The notes below the pieces were generated by a model that was given only the letters and a program-made list of their open reading frames with translations, was not told where the DNA came from and did no database searches. A program made the position numbers and the translations under genes. A stretch of DNA of 64,000 bases from UBA10677 sp045654245 (GTDB lineage Bacteria > Bacillota > Clostridia > Christensenellales > Pumilibacteraceae), in NCBI GenBank assembly GCA_045654245.1, contig JAZOMX010000011.1, positions 61,313 to 125,312 of the forward strand, in the 5' to 3' direction. Of the stretch, positions 8,059 through 16,547 are shown one piece after another. Numbering within the stretch: the first letter of the stretch is position 1; each line of letters begins with the position of its first letter.

Positions 8059-8338
8059 ACAAAGAGCAACCTTGCGTGCGCTCGCAAGCCAAATCGAGCC
8101 GATATATCAAATAGGTAAGGGAAATATAAGCGATACGCTAATAAGAGGCGTTGACGAGGCGCTAGAGAAGAGAGAACTCGTAAAGATTTCGGTTCTAAAA
8201 GGTAGCGATTACGACGCAAAGGAAGTGCTTGAAGAACTTTCGAGTGAACTTAACGCAGAGCAAGTTTGCTCTATCGGCAATAAGGTCGTTCTTTATCGCC
8301 GTAGCAAATCGGACAAAGTTAAGCATATCGAATTTTAG
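8048..8338 (+). CDS. yhbY: CRM-domain RNA-binding protein YhbY
   Basis: This 96-residue protein is a stand-alone CRM domain. It has LRALASQIEPIYQIGKGNIS with the GKGN-type loop, then ALEKRELVKISVL, and ends with IGNKVVLYRRS. YhbY homologues associate with pre-50S ribosomal particles. In many Bacillota the gene lies in the obg-nadD cluster; here it sits a few kilobases later, wedged between tsaE and tsaB. Its start overlaps the ribU-tsaE stop, and it ends 8 bases before tsaB. Confidence 0.93.
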   Translation: MTSKQRATLRALASQIEPIYQIGKGNISDTLIRGVDEALEKRELVKISVLKGSDYDAKEVLEELSSELNAEQVCSIGNKVVLYRRSKSDKVKHIEF

Positions 8339-8346
8339 GAGAAAAA

Positions 8347-9012
8347 ATGAAATACCTAGCGATAGACACGGCAGGAAGCGCGCTTGAAATTTTGGTTAAG
8401 AACGGCGAAAAGAGTTATTTTTGGCGTGACCCGGATTTTAAGAAAACTTCTGAAATATTACTCGTTAAGATTGACGAAATGCTTGACGAGGCAAAACTAA
8501 CCTTAAAAGACCTTGACTATCTTGCGTGTATAACGGGACCAGGCTCGTTCACGGGAATTAGGATAGGCGTAACGACGATAAAGACTTTCGCCTCGGTAAG
8601 CGGAACGAAAGTAATAGCCGTAAACTCTTTGGAAAAATTATCATATAATAAGACTAGGCGCGCTATCGAGAGTATCGTATCGGTAATAAACGCATACGCT
8701 GACAACTGTTACTTGGCGGTGTATTCAAGCGAGGGCGAGACCTTATTTTCGCCCGTATCAATGACTTACGAAGAGGCTAAGAAGTTTATTTCGCTAGTTA
8801 CAGAACCAAGCGTAATTTTTGCGGACGAAAAGAGTAGCGAAATGCTAAAAGGAACAAAACGAGACGACGGAAAAATATCGCTAGAGCGCGCGGTAGAGCG
8901 AGCAATCGAACTAGGTAAAGCGCAAGATTATAGAGCGGTAGAGCCGTTTTACTTGCTTAAATCGCAAGCGGAGCGTGACAAAGAGTCAAAGGAAAAAGCA
9001 AATGCAAATTAA
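8347..9012 (+). CDS. tsaB: TsaB, tRNA threonylcarbamoyladenosine scaffold protein
   Basis: At 221 residues this is a normal TsaB, a catalytically inactive TsaD-like ASKHA protein that scaffolds t6A synthesis. The N-terminus MKYLAIDTAGSALEILV is the first phosphate-loop-like strand, and ITGPGSFTGIRIGVTTIKTFA is the family's hallmark. It follows TsaE (as a fusion) and precedes RimI, the usual tsaE-tsaB-rimI order. The partner tsaD, which often comes next, is not in this window. A good GGAG site precedes the ATG. Confidence 0.93.
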   Translation: MKYLAIDTAGSALEILVKNGEKSYFWRDPDFKKTSEILLVKIDEMLDEAKLTLKDLDYLACITGPGSFTGIRIGVTTIKTFASVSGTKVIAVNSLEKLSYNKTRRAIESIVSVINAYADNCYLAVYSSEGETLFSPVSMTYEEAKKFISLVTEPSVIFADEKSSEMLKGTKRDDGKISLERAVERAIELGKAQDYRAVEPFYLLKSQAERDKESKEKANAN

Positions 9013-9436
9013 ACGCTGTAACGAATTCGACCTAAATAATATCCTTGCTCTCGAGCGAAAGTATATCGAGTGCCCGTGGTCGGAAACTAATCTTTCGTTT
9101 GCGCTAAAGAACGAGAATTGCATAATTCTAAAAGCGGAAGAGGATGGAGAATTCGTCGGCTATTGCGGAGTTGAAATCGTGCTTGACGAGGGCAATATTT
9201 TAAATGTTGCGGTAAGTGAAAAGCATAGGCGAAAGGGAATAGCCTCCGCTTTAATTAGCGCCATTATAGACGAGTGCGCTATCAAAAATGTGGAGCAAAT
9301 TTTCTTGGAGGTAAACGAGCACAACGATAGCGCGATTGCGCTATACCAAAAGCACGGATTTGAGAAAATCGCCGAGAGAAAACGCTATTACGGAAATGAT
9401 AGTGCGGTAATAATGAGGTTTGAGGTAAAAAGATAG
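9002..9436 (+). CDS. rimI: RimI-type ribosomal-protein S18 alanine N-acetyltransferase
   Basis: This is a 144-residue GNAT acetyltransferase. The acetyl-CoA loop is HRRKGIASALIS, followed by the RimI-typical IFLEVNEHNDSAIALYQKHGFEKIAERKRYY. The start chosen is ATG at 9002, which overlaps the end of tsaB by 11 bases and has AAAGGA upstream; an upstream in-frame start would add nine basic residues with no ribosome site. RimI acetylates the N-terminus of S18 in Escherichia coli; the tsaB neighbour supports the name over a generic GNAT. It overlaps the next start by one base. Confidence 0.88.
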   Translation: MQIKRCNEFDLNNILALERKYIECPWSETNLSFALKNENCIILKAEEDGEFVGYCGVEIVLDEGNILNVAVSEKHRRKGIASALISAIIDECAIKNVEQIFLEVNEHNDSAIALYQKHGFEKIAERKRYYGNDSAVIMRFEVKR

Positions 9437-10152
9437 TGTGGTATAGTGAAAACGGGATATCCGTTTTTTACGAAAGACAAGAAGGCGAGAAGACACCCGT
9501 GTTACTATTACACGGATGGGGGTGCGACGTAAGAACAATGCGTCGCATTTTTTATTTTCTCGCTTGCCTTGGTCACGAGGTAGTAAGCGTTGATTTTCCA
9601 GGCTTTGGGAAAAGCCAAGAGCCAACTGCTGACTTTACCGTGTTTGATTACGCAGATTTGACGGAAAGATTGATTAAAACCCTTTTTTCCCGTCCGCCCG
9701 TAGTTCTAGGACATAGTTTTGGTGGAAGAGTGGCGATTATTTTGGGCTCGAGAGGGATAGTAAGCGAATTAATTTTAGTCTCGTCTGCAGGAATAAAGCC
9801 CAAAAGAAAACTTTCGTATTACTATAAGGTTGCAAAATATAAATTTATAAAAAAGGTTTTTAAGCGAGAAAGTAAAAACGCTGGTTCGTCCGATTATCGC
9901 CGACTTTCTAGCCAAATGAAACGAGTTTTCGTTTCGGTAGTCAATACGCATTTGGAGAGTTACGCCCGTCAAATCAAGGTAAAAACCACGCTTATTTGGG
10001 GGAAGAACGACCGTCAAACGCCTCTATATATGGCTAAACGACTAAACGCTCTTATAGAAAATAGCGCGCTTAAAGTTATGAAAAATTGTGGACATTTTTG
10101 CTTTTTAGACGATTTTCTTTCTTTCTCGGAAATACTTAAAAACTCGTTATGA
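9436..10152 (+). CDS. Alpha/beta-fold hydrolase
   Basis: The 238-residue protein has the complete alpha/beta-hydrolase triad: the nucleophile elbow GHSFGG, the acid in WGKNDRQTP and the histidine in NCGHFCF. LLLHGWGCD forms the oxyanion-hole region. There is no signal peptide, so it is cytoplasmic. It starts with GTG overlapping the rimI stop and ends 4 bases inside the MurF-like gene (ATGA), which argues for coupled expression with that gene. The substrate is unknown. Such hydrolases (esterases, C-C hydrolases, lipases) cannot be separated by motif alone. Confidence 0.82.
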   Translation: MWYSENGISVFYERQEGEKTPVLLLHGWGCDVRTMRRIFYFLACLGHEVVSVDFPGFGKSQEPTADFTVFDYADLTERLIKTLFSRPPVVLGHSFGGRVAIILGSRGIVSELILVSSAGIKPKRKLSYYYKVAKYKFIKKVFKRESKNAGSSDYRRLSSQMKRVFVSVVNTHLESYARQIKVKTTLIWGKNDRQTPLYMAKRLNALIENSALKVMKNCGHFCFLDDFLSFSEILKNSL

Positions 10153-11552
10153 TAATACTATTAATACTTTCAATTTCTATAACTACGGTCTTATCGTCGT
10201 ACAAAATCTTGCTAATCTATCAACTCGGCGGATATCGTCTAGGCGAGTTTTTTAGAGCGCTCAAACGCAAAAAATGCAAGGCGATTTTACCACTAGCGTT
10301 TTTTCTTTTACTTACTTCACTAGCATTAATCACGCCCGTTTTTCTAATTTTACCACCCGTTTTTGCTCTCGTAACTTTTTTAGTAATGCGCAAAAACAGT
10401 AAAGTAAAATTGCGTTATACCAAACGCTTTACTAGATTTTTCGCGTTATATATTTTACTTTCTCCTTTAGTGATAACGCTTTTGTTTTCTCACGCATTGA
10501 CTTATCCGCTCGAGGAGTGGAGAAACAAAAGGTTCGTCGAAAGAAAGACGGAAAGTTTGAGAAAAGATAATCGGCTTATTAAAATAGCCGTCACGGGCAG
10601 TTATGGTAAGACAACGGTAAAGACCGTTTTGGCGCAATTTTTAGGTGTAAAATACAAGGTCGCCACGACTAAGGAAAATTATAATACGCCGATGGGAATT
10701 GCGCTTTCGAGTGATTTTCCCGCCGATACCGAGGTCTTTATAGCGGAGATGGGCGCGCGCCGAAAAGGGGATATAAAACGGCTAGTAGAAATCGTAGCAC
10801 CGAATTTCGGCGTAATCACGAAAATCGGCAGTCAGCACCTTGAAACTTTCAAGAGCGAGGCTAATATAAAGAAAGAAAAACTAACGCTAGCCAACTATTT
10901 AAGCGTGAAAAATTTGCCCGTAGTAACGCTTGACTACGAGCCCTTATTAAATTTACCGTCCGTAGAGAAAGAGTGTAAGATAGAGGATATAACGACTGGC
11001 GAGAGGGGAACGAGTTTTTTGCTAACCGTGGGAGGAGAAAGCGCGCGCATAGAAACGCCGTTAATCGGAAAACATATTCCGCAAACGCTTTCGCTTTGTA
11101 TTTTATGCGCGTTAGAATTAGAAATTCCGCTAGAAGAGATAAAAAATGTGGCAAAAACGCTAAAACCTGTTGCGCATCGCTTGGAATTGTTATATAATGG
11201 AAAAGACGCGATAATAGACGACGCGTACAACGCAAACGAGAGTAGCGTTATAAATGCAATATCCCTTTTGCCCGAGTTTAAGGGAAGAATTAAAGTGCTC
11301 GTTACTCCGGGCGTAGTCGAGGCAGGTAAACGCCAACGAGAAATCAATTACGAAATCGGTGTTACCGCTAGCGAAAAAGTTGATTACGCAATATTTATAG
11401 GCGCAAACTCGGTGGCTTTAAGCGAGGGCGCAAGAGGCGGAAAAGCGCAAGTGATTTGCCTCAAAACGCTAGGCGAGGCCGTTGAAAAACTAGAAAAAAT
11501 AGAAGGAGAAAGGGTAATACTTTTTTCAAACGATTTACCCGACAATTACTAA
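10149..11552 (+). CDS. Membrane-anchored MurF-like peptide ligase
   Basis: The ligase part is clearly MurF-like: P-loop TGSYGKTT (residues 149-156), KENYNTPMGIALS, EMGARRKGDIKRLVEIVAPN, ITKIGSQHLETF and the C-terminal-domain motif IIDDAYNANESS. MurF adds D-Ala-D-Ala to UDP-MurNAc-tripeptide. What is odd is the N-terminus. Instead of the soluble UDP-binding domain of MurF, residues ~1-125 form about four membrane helices (MIILLILSISITTVLSSYKI, ILPLAFFLLLTSLALITPVF and others). The 467-residue length is similar to MurF only because one domain replaces another. It may act on lipid-linked rather than UDP-linked substrate, but that is inference. Confidence 0.82.
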   Translation: MIILLILSISITTVLSSYKILLIYQLGGYRLGEFFRALKRKKCKAILPLAFFLLLTSLALITPVFLILPPVFALVTFLVMRKNSKVKLRYTKRFTRFFALYILLSPLVITLLFSHALTYPLEEWRNKRFVERKTESLRKDNRLIKIAVTGSYGKTTVKTVLAQFLGVKYKVATTKENYNTPMGIALSSDFPADTEVFIAEMGARRKGDIKRLVEIVAPNFGVITKIGSQHLETFKSEANIKKEKLTLANYLSVKNLPVVTLDYEPLLNLPSVEKECKIEDITTGERGTSFLLTVGGESARIETPLIGKHIPQTLSLCILCALELEIPLEEIKNVAKTLKPVAHRLELLYNGKDAIIDDAYNANESSVINAISLLPEFKGRIKVLVTPGVVEAGKRQREINYEIGVTASEKVDYAIFIGANSVALSEGARGGKAQVICLKTLGEAVEKLEKIEGERVILFSNDLPDNY

Positions 11553-12283
11553 TGGAAAGAAGAGTTGCGCTCGTAACGGGCGGAGCAAAAGGAATAGGGC
11601 GAGCAATCGCGTTAACTTTGGCGGAGAAAGGATTTTCGCTTGCAATTAATTACCGCACTAGTGAAGACGAGGCAACGGCGTTAGTTAAGCAGTTGCAAGA
11701 AAGAGGCGTGAACGCTATCGCAATTAAGGCGGATTTAAGCAAGGCGGACGAGGTGGCAAAAACATACGAAATCACGAAAAAGCATTTTGGTTTCGTCGAT
11801 ACGCTTATAAATAACGCAGGCGTTTCGCTCGTTAAACCGCTATGCGATTGCACCGAAGAAGATTATGACGCCGTTATGAACGCCAACCTAAAATCCGTGT
11901 TCTTAACGAGCAAAGCGTATTCGCCCGATATGGTAAGCGAGCGTTTCGGTAGAATAGTTAATATCAGTTCGGTTTGGGGCGAGTACGGAGCATCTACGGA
12001 GGTTATTTACTCGGCGTCGAAAGCGGGCGTGATAGGTTTTACCAAGGCTCTTAATGCCGAACTTGCGCTTAACGGTGTAATCGTAAACTGCGTTTCCCCC
12101 GGCATAATTGATACCGATATGAACTCGCATTTAACGAAAGAAGAGATTGACTCGTTTACGCAAAGCGTATCGCTCGAGAGGGTAGGACAGCCCAGCGAGG
12201 TTGCGAGCGTAGTAGAAATGCTAGTAAGGGAAGAACTCTATATCGCAGGCGCGAATATTTCCGTAAACGGTGGGATAATATAA
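11552..12283 (+). CDS. Short-chain dehydrogenase/reductase, FabG-like
   Basis: This 243-residue Rossmann-fold enzyme has the NADP(H) motif TGGAKGIGRAIA, NNAGVS, and the catalytic set Ser (NISSVWG), Tyr and Lys (YSASKAG). The length and C-terminal VNGGII ending match FabG 3-oxoacyl-ACP reductases. No fatty-acid synthesis genes adjoin it. The ATG overlaps the stop of the MurF-like gene by one base, so its role may be tied to that envelope-related pair. It is the last gene of the riboswitch transcription unit as far as can be seen. Confidence 0.85.
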   Translation: MERRVALVTGGAKGIGRAIALTLAEKGFSLAINYRTSEDEATALVKQLQERGVNAIAIKADLSKADEVAKTYEITKKHFGFVDTLINNAGVSLVKPLCDCTEEDYDAVMNANLKSVFLTSKAYSPDMVSERFGRIVNISSVWGEYGASTEVIYSASKAGVIGFTKALNAELALNGVIVNCVSPGIIDTDMNSHLTKEEIDSFTQSVSLERVGQPSEVASVVEMLVREELYIAGANISVNGGII

Positions 12284-12317
12284 AAAGAATATAATTGCAA
12301 AAACAAAAGGCACGCTA

Positions 12318-12520
12318 GTCGCTCTTCCCGTAGGGAATTGCGACAACTAAATAAATCCTTACGGATTTGTGATATTTGTCTAACGACGAGTGATATTGCC
12401 TTTCGGCAGTTATATTCGCCTGACGGCGAGTTAAGGATTTATTTAATATAACTTTGGCGTAGCCAAAATATAACTGCTTCTAAAACAAGCAATATAACTT
12501 TTAGCCACAAGGCTAAAAAT
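12318..12520. repeat. Nested array of short hairpins with ATATT/AATAT-type spacers
   Basis: In order: GTCGC..TTCCCGTAGGGAA..GCGAC (12318-12345), AAATCCTTACGGATTT, GTCTAACGAC, TGCCTTTCGGCA, TCGCCTGACGGCGA, TTTGGCGTAGCCAAA, GCTT..AAGC and TTTTAGCCACAAGGCTAAAA. Left-hand hairpins are separated by GTGATATT or GTTATATT, right-hand ones by AATATAACT, the reverse complement. A 14-bp inverted repeat (TAAATAAATCCTTA with TAAGGATTTATTTA) encloses the middle hairpins. The whole can fold as one large symmetric structure. Confidence 0.65.
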
Positions 12521-12550
12521 AAAACTAAATTATCTTAATCTTTTGTGGAT

Positions 12551-12595
12551 AAGAAAAGCCCACCATATTTCGCTTTTTGCGAAGTATAGTGGGCT
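12551..12595 (-). terminator. Rho-independent terminator of the surface-protein gene
   Basis: On the minus strand AGCCCACTATACTTCGC pairs with GCGAAATATGGTGGGCT around an AAAAA loop (two wobble or mismatch positions), then TTTTCTT follows. It lies about 75 bases beyond the stop of the minus-strand gene, inside the MITE-like element. Confidence 0.75.
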
Positions 12596-12670
12596 ATACT
12601 TTTGTTATGAACTAAAAATCCCTAATAGAAGAGACCTTAGCGTTTAGCGTGCCTTTTTCCTTATTATATA

Positions 12671-15600
12671 TTACTGATTATTTTCTTCTGCAGGAGTAGC
12701 CTCTACTTCGGGAACAACTTCTTCGCTAACCTCTTGGGCAACTTCTTCAGTCGTTTCCTCGGTTACTTCTTCGGTTGTTTCTTCTTCAGCCGTTTCTTCG
12801 GTTACTTCCTCAGTAGCCTCTTCTTCGGTGGTTTCAACCTCAGTAGCCTCAACCTCAGTAGCCTCAACTTCGTCGTCGAAGTCGTCGAACGAATCGTTGT
12901 TCATATCAGTTCTGCGAACGGTCGTCTCTTCTTCTTCGTCAGAGTCAACCTTAAGCGCTCTTCTATCATAAGACGAACGGGAAGGCGTGTTGGTGGGTTT
13001 AGTAGGTCTCTTTTCGATAAACTTTCTAATAATCGTACCAACTACTGCGATTACGACAGCAACTGCAAGAAGGATAGAGGGGATAAGCCACCACTCGAGC
13101 GAGCCCTCGGACTCGGGTTCTTCGGTCTCGGGAGTTTCTTCCTTAACTTCGGCAAGGTCAACTCTCATAGTGTAAGTGTCGATAAGATATTCGCTGTCCG
13201 AAAGACCTTTTACCTTTTCGCTGTAATCGATTTCGGACATATCCTCTACGGTAATATCGTTGAGGTAAACTCTACCAACGGTATATTGATTAGTTCTTTC
13301 TTTATCGCCAAGACCGATTACGAGGTTAGCGGTAAGGTCGGACTCGCCAGCCTTAACGAAGAATACGAAAGTGCGATAAACTTCGTTGTCGGTAACGCTA
13401 TCAATCGTTTCGCTAGTATTTTTGAAGAAGAATTTGTTGTCCGAAACGGTAAGATATACGGATGCGCCAACTGCCGTTTCGCTGTTTCTGTATTCCTCGG
13501 GAATATCAGTTTTAACGGATACGGAGATTTTGTAGTACTGTTTAGCGGTAAAGCCGAAAGCGTTATCGAGAGTTAAGGTAGAGTAGGTAGGCGTTACGTT
13601 TTGGAGCATAACTGCGTACTGTTTACCCTTATTGTCGAAAGTGTAAGGAATAGTGGAATCGCCCTCACGGTTGTTCGCGTCGAAGATACCGTAAACTACG
13701 CTAGCGTCATCTCCCGATACGAGCGACCAGTTGTAAGGAACTTTTACCGAGCCAGTCGTATAGGAATCGAATTGAGTGAAAGAAGAAGTAAGGTCAATTA
13801 CCGCGTAGGAAATGCCGTTTCTAATTTCAGCGTTTGCTCTGTTGTATTTATAAGATTCAGCCTTTGCGTCGAAGATTTCGGCGGTAGAATCGTTTTTGAA
13901 GTTAACGCTAGTAAAGTAAACCGAACCAGATGCAAGTTTGCTTGCGTTGGAAACTCTATCGTTAAGACCGAGCCATAGTTCGAGATATACGGTAGAGTCA
14001 GCCTTACCGTTCTTGATATAGAAAGTGTAAGTACCGCTCTTGGTAATCTTTTCAATCGTGCCGACTACTTTAGCGTCCTGTTTAATTACGAGGTTAGCGC
14101 CGTAGCCGTCAAGGTCGTCGGCAAACAAAGTAACGGCAATCGTGTTATAACTGTCAGCGGTAAGAGTAATGCCCTCTGATGCGTAGCAGTAAGCCGTAGC
14201 GGAGGTGGAGGAAAGTTTAAGTGCGTTTCCGAAATCTTTGTTAAATCCGGGAACGAAAGCAAGGTCTTCCGCCTTAACTAGACCGTGAACGGCGTCGCTG
14301 GTGGGAACGTTAACGTTAGAGAAGTTAGAAGTTCCTACTTGAGCGGTGTTTTTCATAGTCCACGATTTAACGGGGAGGGGCTTGTCGAGAGAGTAATCAA
14401 TCTTCTCGGTAGTAGTACCAACGTTATTAAACCAACCGTTGTTTACGCCCGTGTTATCGGTAGCGGTATCAATAGCAACGGTATGAGTTGCGTTCTCGGT
14501 AAGGGTTTCGTACTCGGAAGAGGGGATTTCGAACAAGGTAATATCGTCGAAGAACGCCACGCCAGAGCCTTCGTTGTTTTTCGTACCGATACTTAGTACT
14601 AAGTTAGCGGTATAATCAGCAAAGTCAGAACCTTTAATGAGGATTACAGCCTCTTGCCAACCGAACTTACCGGGATTACCAGCAGTATAGGAAAGAGCGG
14701 TGGAAGAGATGGTGGGTTCGTTTTCACCCGTTGCGTATTCAATCGTAGCGTTTACGCCACCCAAAGAAATGTGTTCAGCGTAGAACCATACGGAAAGACG
14801 ATAGGATGCAAATCTTTTTACTTCAAAGGGGATAGACTTAATTCCAGCGTAATCGGCCTCAAATTCCGTGCCGTTATAAGTGGAAACTACGAAAGTGTTC
14901 GAGTAAGCGGAAACGGAAGGTTGATAAACGATACCGTCAGCGCCGTACTTGGTTTTGGCGCCCGAAAGACCTTCGGTGCCCGAAGTCGTTTCAGCGTAAG
15001 CCTTACCGCCGGTAAAGACAGAACCGAAACCATAGGGGTTCGTGCTTTCGTTATAAACGGGATTAGCGCTTACGAAATAACCGCGACCTTCAAAAGCGGG
15101 TTCAGCGTCTTTGTCGTTGTAAGCGTATGCAACGAATTTTCTACCCGTCTGACCTTCGCCTAACGATTCAACTGCATTTTCAAAAGAAGAGGAGTTGATG
15201 CGAACGAGGTTAACGTTGTCGAACATAGCGTAGCCTTTGGTAAGACCGCCAACGCCGTCGTGACCTAACTGCAACGAAATCGTAGCGGTAGTGGTATCGT
15301 AAGCGGTAGCGAAGAAAATCGTATATTCGAACCAACCCTTATCGTCAGCGTTGCCGTCGAGAAGGTCGGGAGTTCTAATGCCCGTAAAACCAAGCGTATC
15401 TTCAGTAACACCGTCAACGATAATAGACGCACCACCGTTAGCGGAGTGTCCACCCGTCTTAACCCAAGCGGTCAACTTATAGTAAGAATCGCCAGCAAGA
15501 GTAATCTCGGAAGACTTAAAGCCGTAAGCGGTATCAATGCCGTTAGCGTTGATGAGCAAAACTTTGCGGTTGGTTTTATCGTTCTCGCTAGAAGAAGTAC

Positions 15601-15952
15601 CGAAAGGCGAATCGGGATTAGCCAATTCATACTCGGAGTACTGGTCGAGTTTGTAAGTCTCTTTGTTGGAGGAATAGGAGTCTAGGTCCATAACTCCTGC
15701 GATAACGCCAACGGAGTTAGCGCCACCTAGAGCGGAGTTCGTCCAACCGGTGGGTAGGGGAACGGTTTCGCTTCCCGTCTCTGCGAATTGCGAGTTAGTT
15801 ACCGTAACGTTCTCGTGCCAGTTTGCGTAGTTAATCGTTTCCTCGGCGACAGCCTTGGGAGCGGAAAAACAAAGCGCAACGGCAAGAATAACCGCTACTA
15901 AAAAAGCGGTAACTGTAGTGATAAGTTTCTTCGTAGAAGTTGCCAAATTCAT
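12671..15952 (-). CDS. Large secreted, membrane-anchored surface protein with acidic cytoplasmic tail
   Basis: This 1093-residue protein starts with a signal peptide (KKLITTVTAFLVAVILAVAL, then a likely cleavage near AVAEE). The long extracellular part is rich in Thr, Ser, Tyr, Asn and Gly and has repeated jelly-roll-like stretches such as ADSYNTIAVTLFADDLDG, KQYYKISVSVKTDIPE and DSYYKLTAWVKTGG, each followed by a segment like VYFTSVNFKNDST or VYLNDITVEDMS. These look like several carbohydrate-binding-module-type beta-sandwiches, but no catalytic domain is recognised. A single membrane helix lies at about 953-975, followed by RKFIEKR and a ~118-residue tail of Glu/Thr/Val repeats. There is no sortase motif. 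The function is unknown. Confidence 0.8.
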   Translation of the reverse strand: MNLATSTKKLITTVTAFLVAVILAVALCFSAPKAVAEETINYANWHENVTVTNSQFAETGSETVPLPTGWTNSALGGANSVGVIAGVMDLDSYSSNKETYKLDQYSEYELANPDSPFGTSSSENDKTNRKVLLINANGIDTAYGFKSSEITLAGDSYYKLTAWVKTGGHSANGGASIIVDGVTEDTLGFTGIRTPDLLDGNADDKGWFEYTIFFATAYDTTTATISLQLGHDGVGGLTKGYAMFDNVNLVRINSSSFENAVESLGEGQTGRKFVAYAYNDKDAEPAFEGRGYFVSANPVYNESTNPYGFGSVFTGGKAYAETTSGTEGLSGAKTKYGADGIVYQPSVSAYSNTFVVSTYNGTEFEADYAGIKSIPFEVKRFASYRLSVWFYAEHISLGGVNATIEYATGENEPTISSTALSYTAGNPGKFGWQEAVILIKGSDFADYTANLVLSIGTKNNEGSGVAFFDDITLFEIPSSEYETLTENATHTVAIDTATDNTGVNNGWFNNVGTTTEKIDYSLDKPLPVKSWTMKNTAQVGTSNFSNVNVPTSDAVHGLVKAEDLAFVPGFNKDFGNALKLSSTSATAYCYASEGITLTADSYNTIAVTLFADDLDGYGANLVIKQDAKVVGTIEKITKSGTYTFYIKNGKADSTVYLELWLGLNDRVSNASKLASGSVYFTSVNFKNDSTAEIFDAKAESYKYNRANAEIRNGISYAVIDLTSSFTQFDSYTTGSVKVPYNWSLVSGDDASVVYGIFDANNREGDSTIPYTFDNKGKQYAVMLQNVTPTYSTLTLDNAFGFTAKQYYKISVSVKTDIPEEYRNSETAVGASVYLTVSDNKFFFKNTSETIDSVTDNEVYRTFVFFVKAGESDLTANLVIGLGDKERTNQYTVGRVYLNDITVEDMSEIDYSEKVKGLSDSEYLIDTYTMRVDLAEVKEETPETEEPESEGSLEWWLIPSILLAVAVVIAVVGTIIRKFIEKRPTKPTNTPSRSSYDRRALKVDSDEEEETTVRRTDMNNDSFDDFDDEVEATEVEATEVETTEEEATEEVTEETAEEETTEEVTEETTEEVAQEVSEEVVPEVEATPAEENNQ

Positions 15953-16176
15953 TATATAAACACCCTTTGATAGATTTTACCTTATTATAAAACGGGACTA
16001 ACCGATTTTATACTTTGTAACATTGTATAATTATATAATAATTAACGCTTTTTGGCAATCGTTTTAAGCGGTTAAACGGCAAAAAATTGCTAAAAAAAGC
16101 GACTATATATAAAGAAAAAAAGAAAACGGGCGAGCAAACCACTATTTTACGAAAAAATTAGACAAACTATAAGGGT

Positions 16177-16539
16177 ATGGAAAAGAAAACTAAAAAAGTG
16201 TTGTTGCTATTCGGCTCGGCGGTAGTGGGGTTTATTTGCGGACTATTCGGTGGCGGGGGAGGTATGCTAGTCGTACCGCTATTGCAAAAGAAAGGACTGG
16301 ACGAAAAAAGCGCGCACGCAACGGCTATGGCGGTAATTTTGCCTACTACCGTTGCAAGTGCGATTATTTATCTTATTAGCGGTTACTTTTCGCTTAAGAT
16401 AACGTTACTCGTAACGGGCGGTTGTATCGTCGGTGGAATAGTGGGAGCGGTACTGCTTAAGAAATTGCAAAAAAATACCGTATCGCTCGTTTTTGCGGTA
16501 GTAATGATAATCGCTGGGCTTAAACTATTGCTGTTTTAG
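16177..16539 (+). CDS. TSUP (TauE/SafE) family transporter, half-size subunit A
   Basis: At 120 residues and four membrane helices, this is one half of the usual ~250-residue, eight-helix TauE/SafE transporter. The glycine-rich GFICGLFGGGGGMLVVPLL matches the repeated motif of each TSUP half, and AHATAMAVILPTTVASAIIYL continues it. The family exports sulfite, sulfoacetate or related organic anions; the substrate here is unknown. The second half is encoded 8 bases downstream, so the working unit is presumably a heterodimer. The ribosome site (AAGGG) is modest. Confidence 0.82.
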   Translation: MEKKTKKVLLLFGSAVVGFICGLFGGGGGMLVVPLLQKKGLDEKSAHATAMAVILPTTVASAIIYLISGYFSLKITLLVTGGCIVGGIVGAVLLKKLQKNTVSLVFAVVMIIAGLKLLLF

Positions 16540-16547
16540 GAGGAGAT

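Larger units (their letters stand above)
12304..12657. mobile_element. MITE-like intergenic element with 13-bp terminal inverted repeats
   Basis: AAAAGGCACGCTA (12304-12316) and its exact complement TAGCGTGCCTTTT (12645-12657) bound 354 bases with no open frame of note. Inside are at least seven short hairpins and the terminator of the neighbouring minus-strand gene. The organisation (matched ends, no coding capacity, rich secondary structure) is that of a non-autonomous element or REP-like repeat. No clear target-site duplication is visible, and no second copy occurs in the window. It fills most of the 387-base gap between the reductase and the surface-protein gene. Confidence 0.5.

Noticed and set aside
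12734..13576. A 280-codon open frame on the + strand, antisense to the surface-protein gene
   Set aside because: Its start is the Phe/Gly/Ser-rich mirror of the Glu/Thr repeat tail. The minus frame has a signal peptide, membrane helix, ribosome site and terminator, so this is a shadow.
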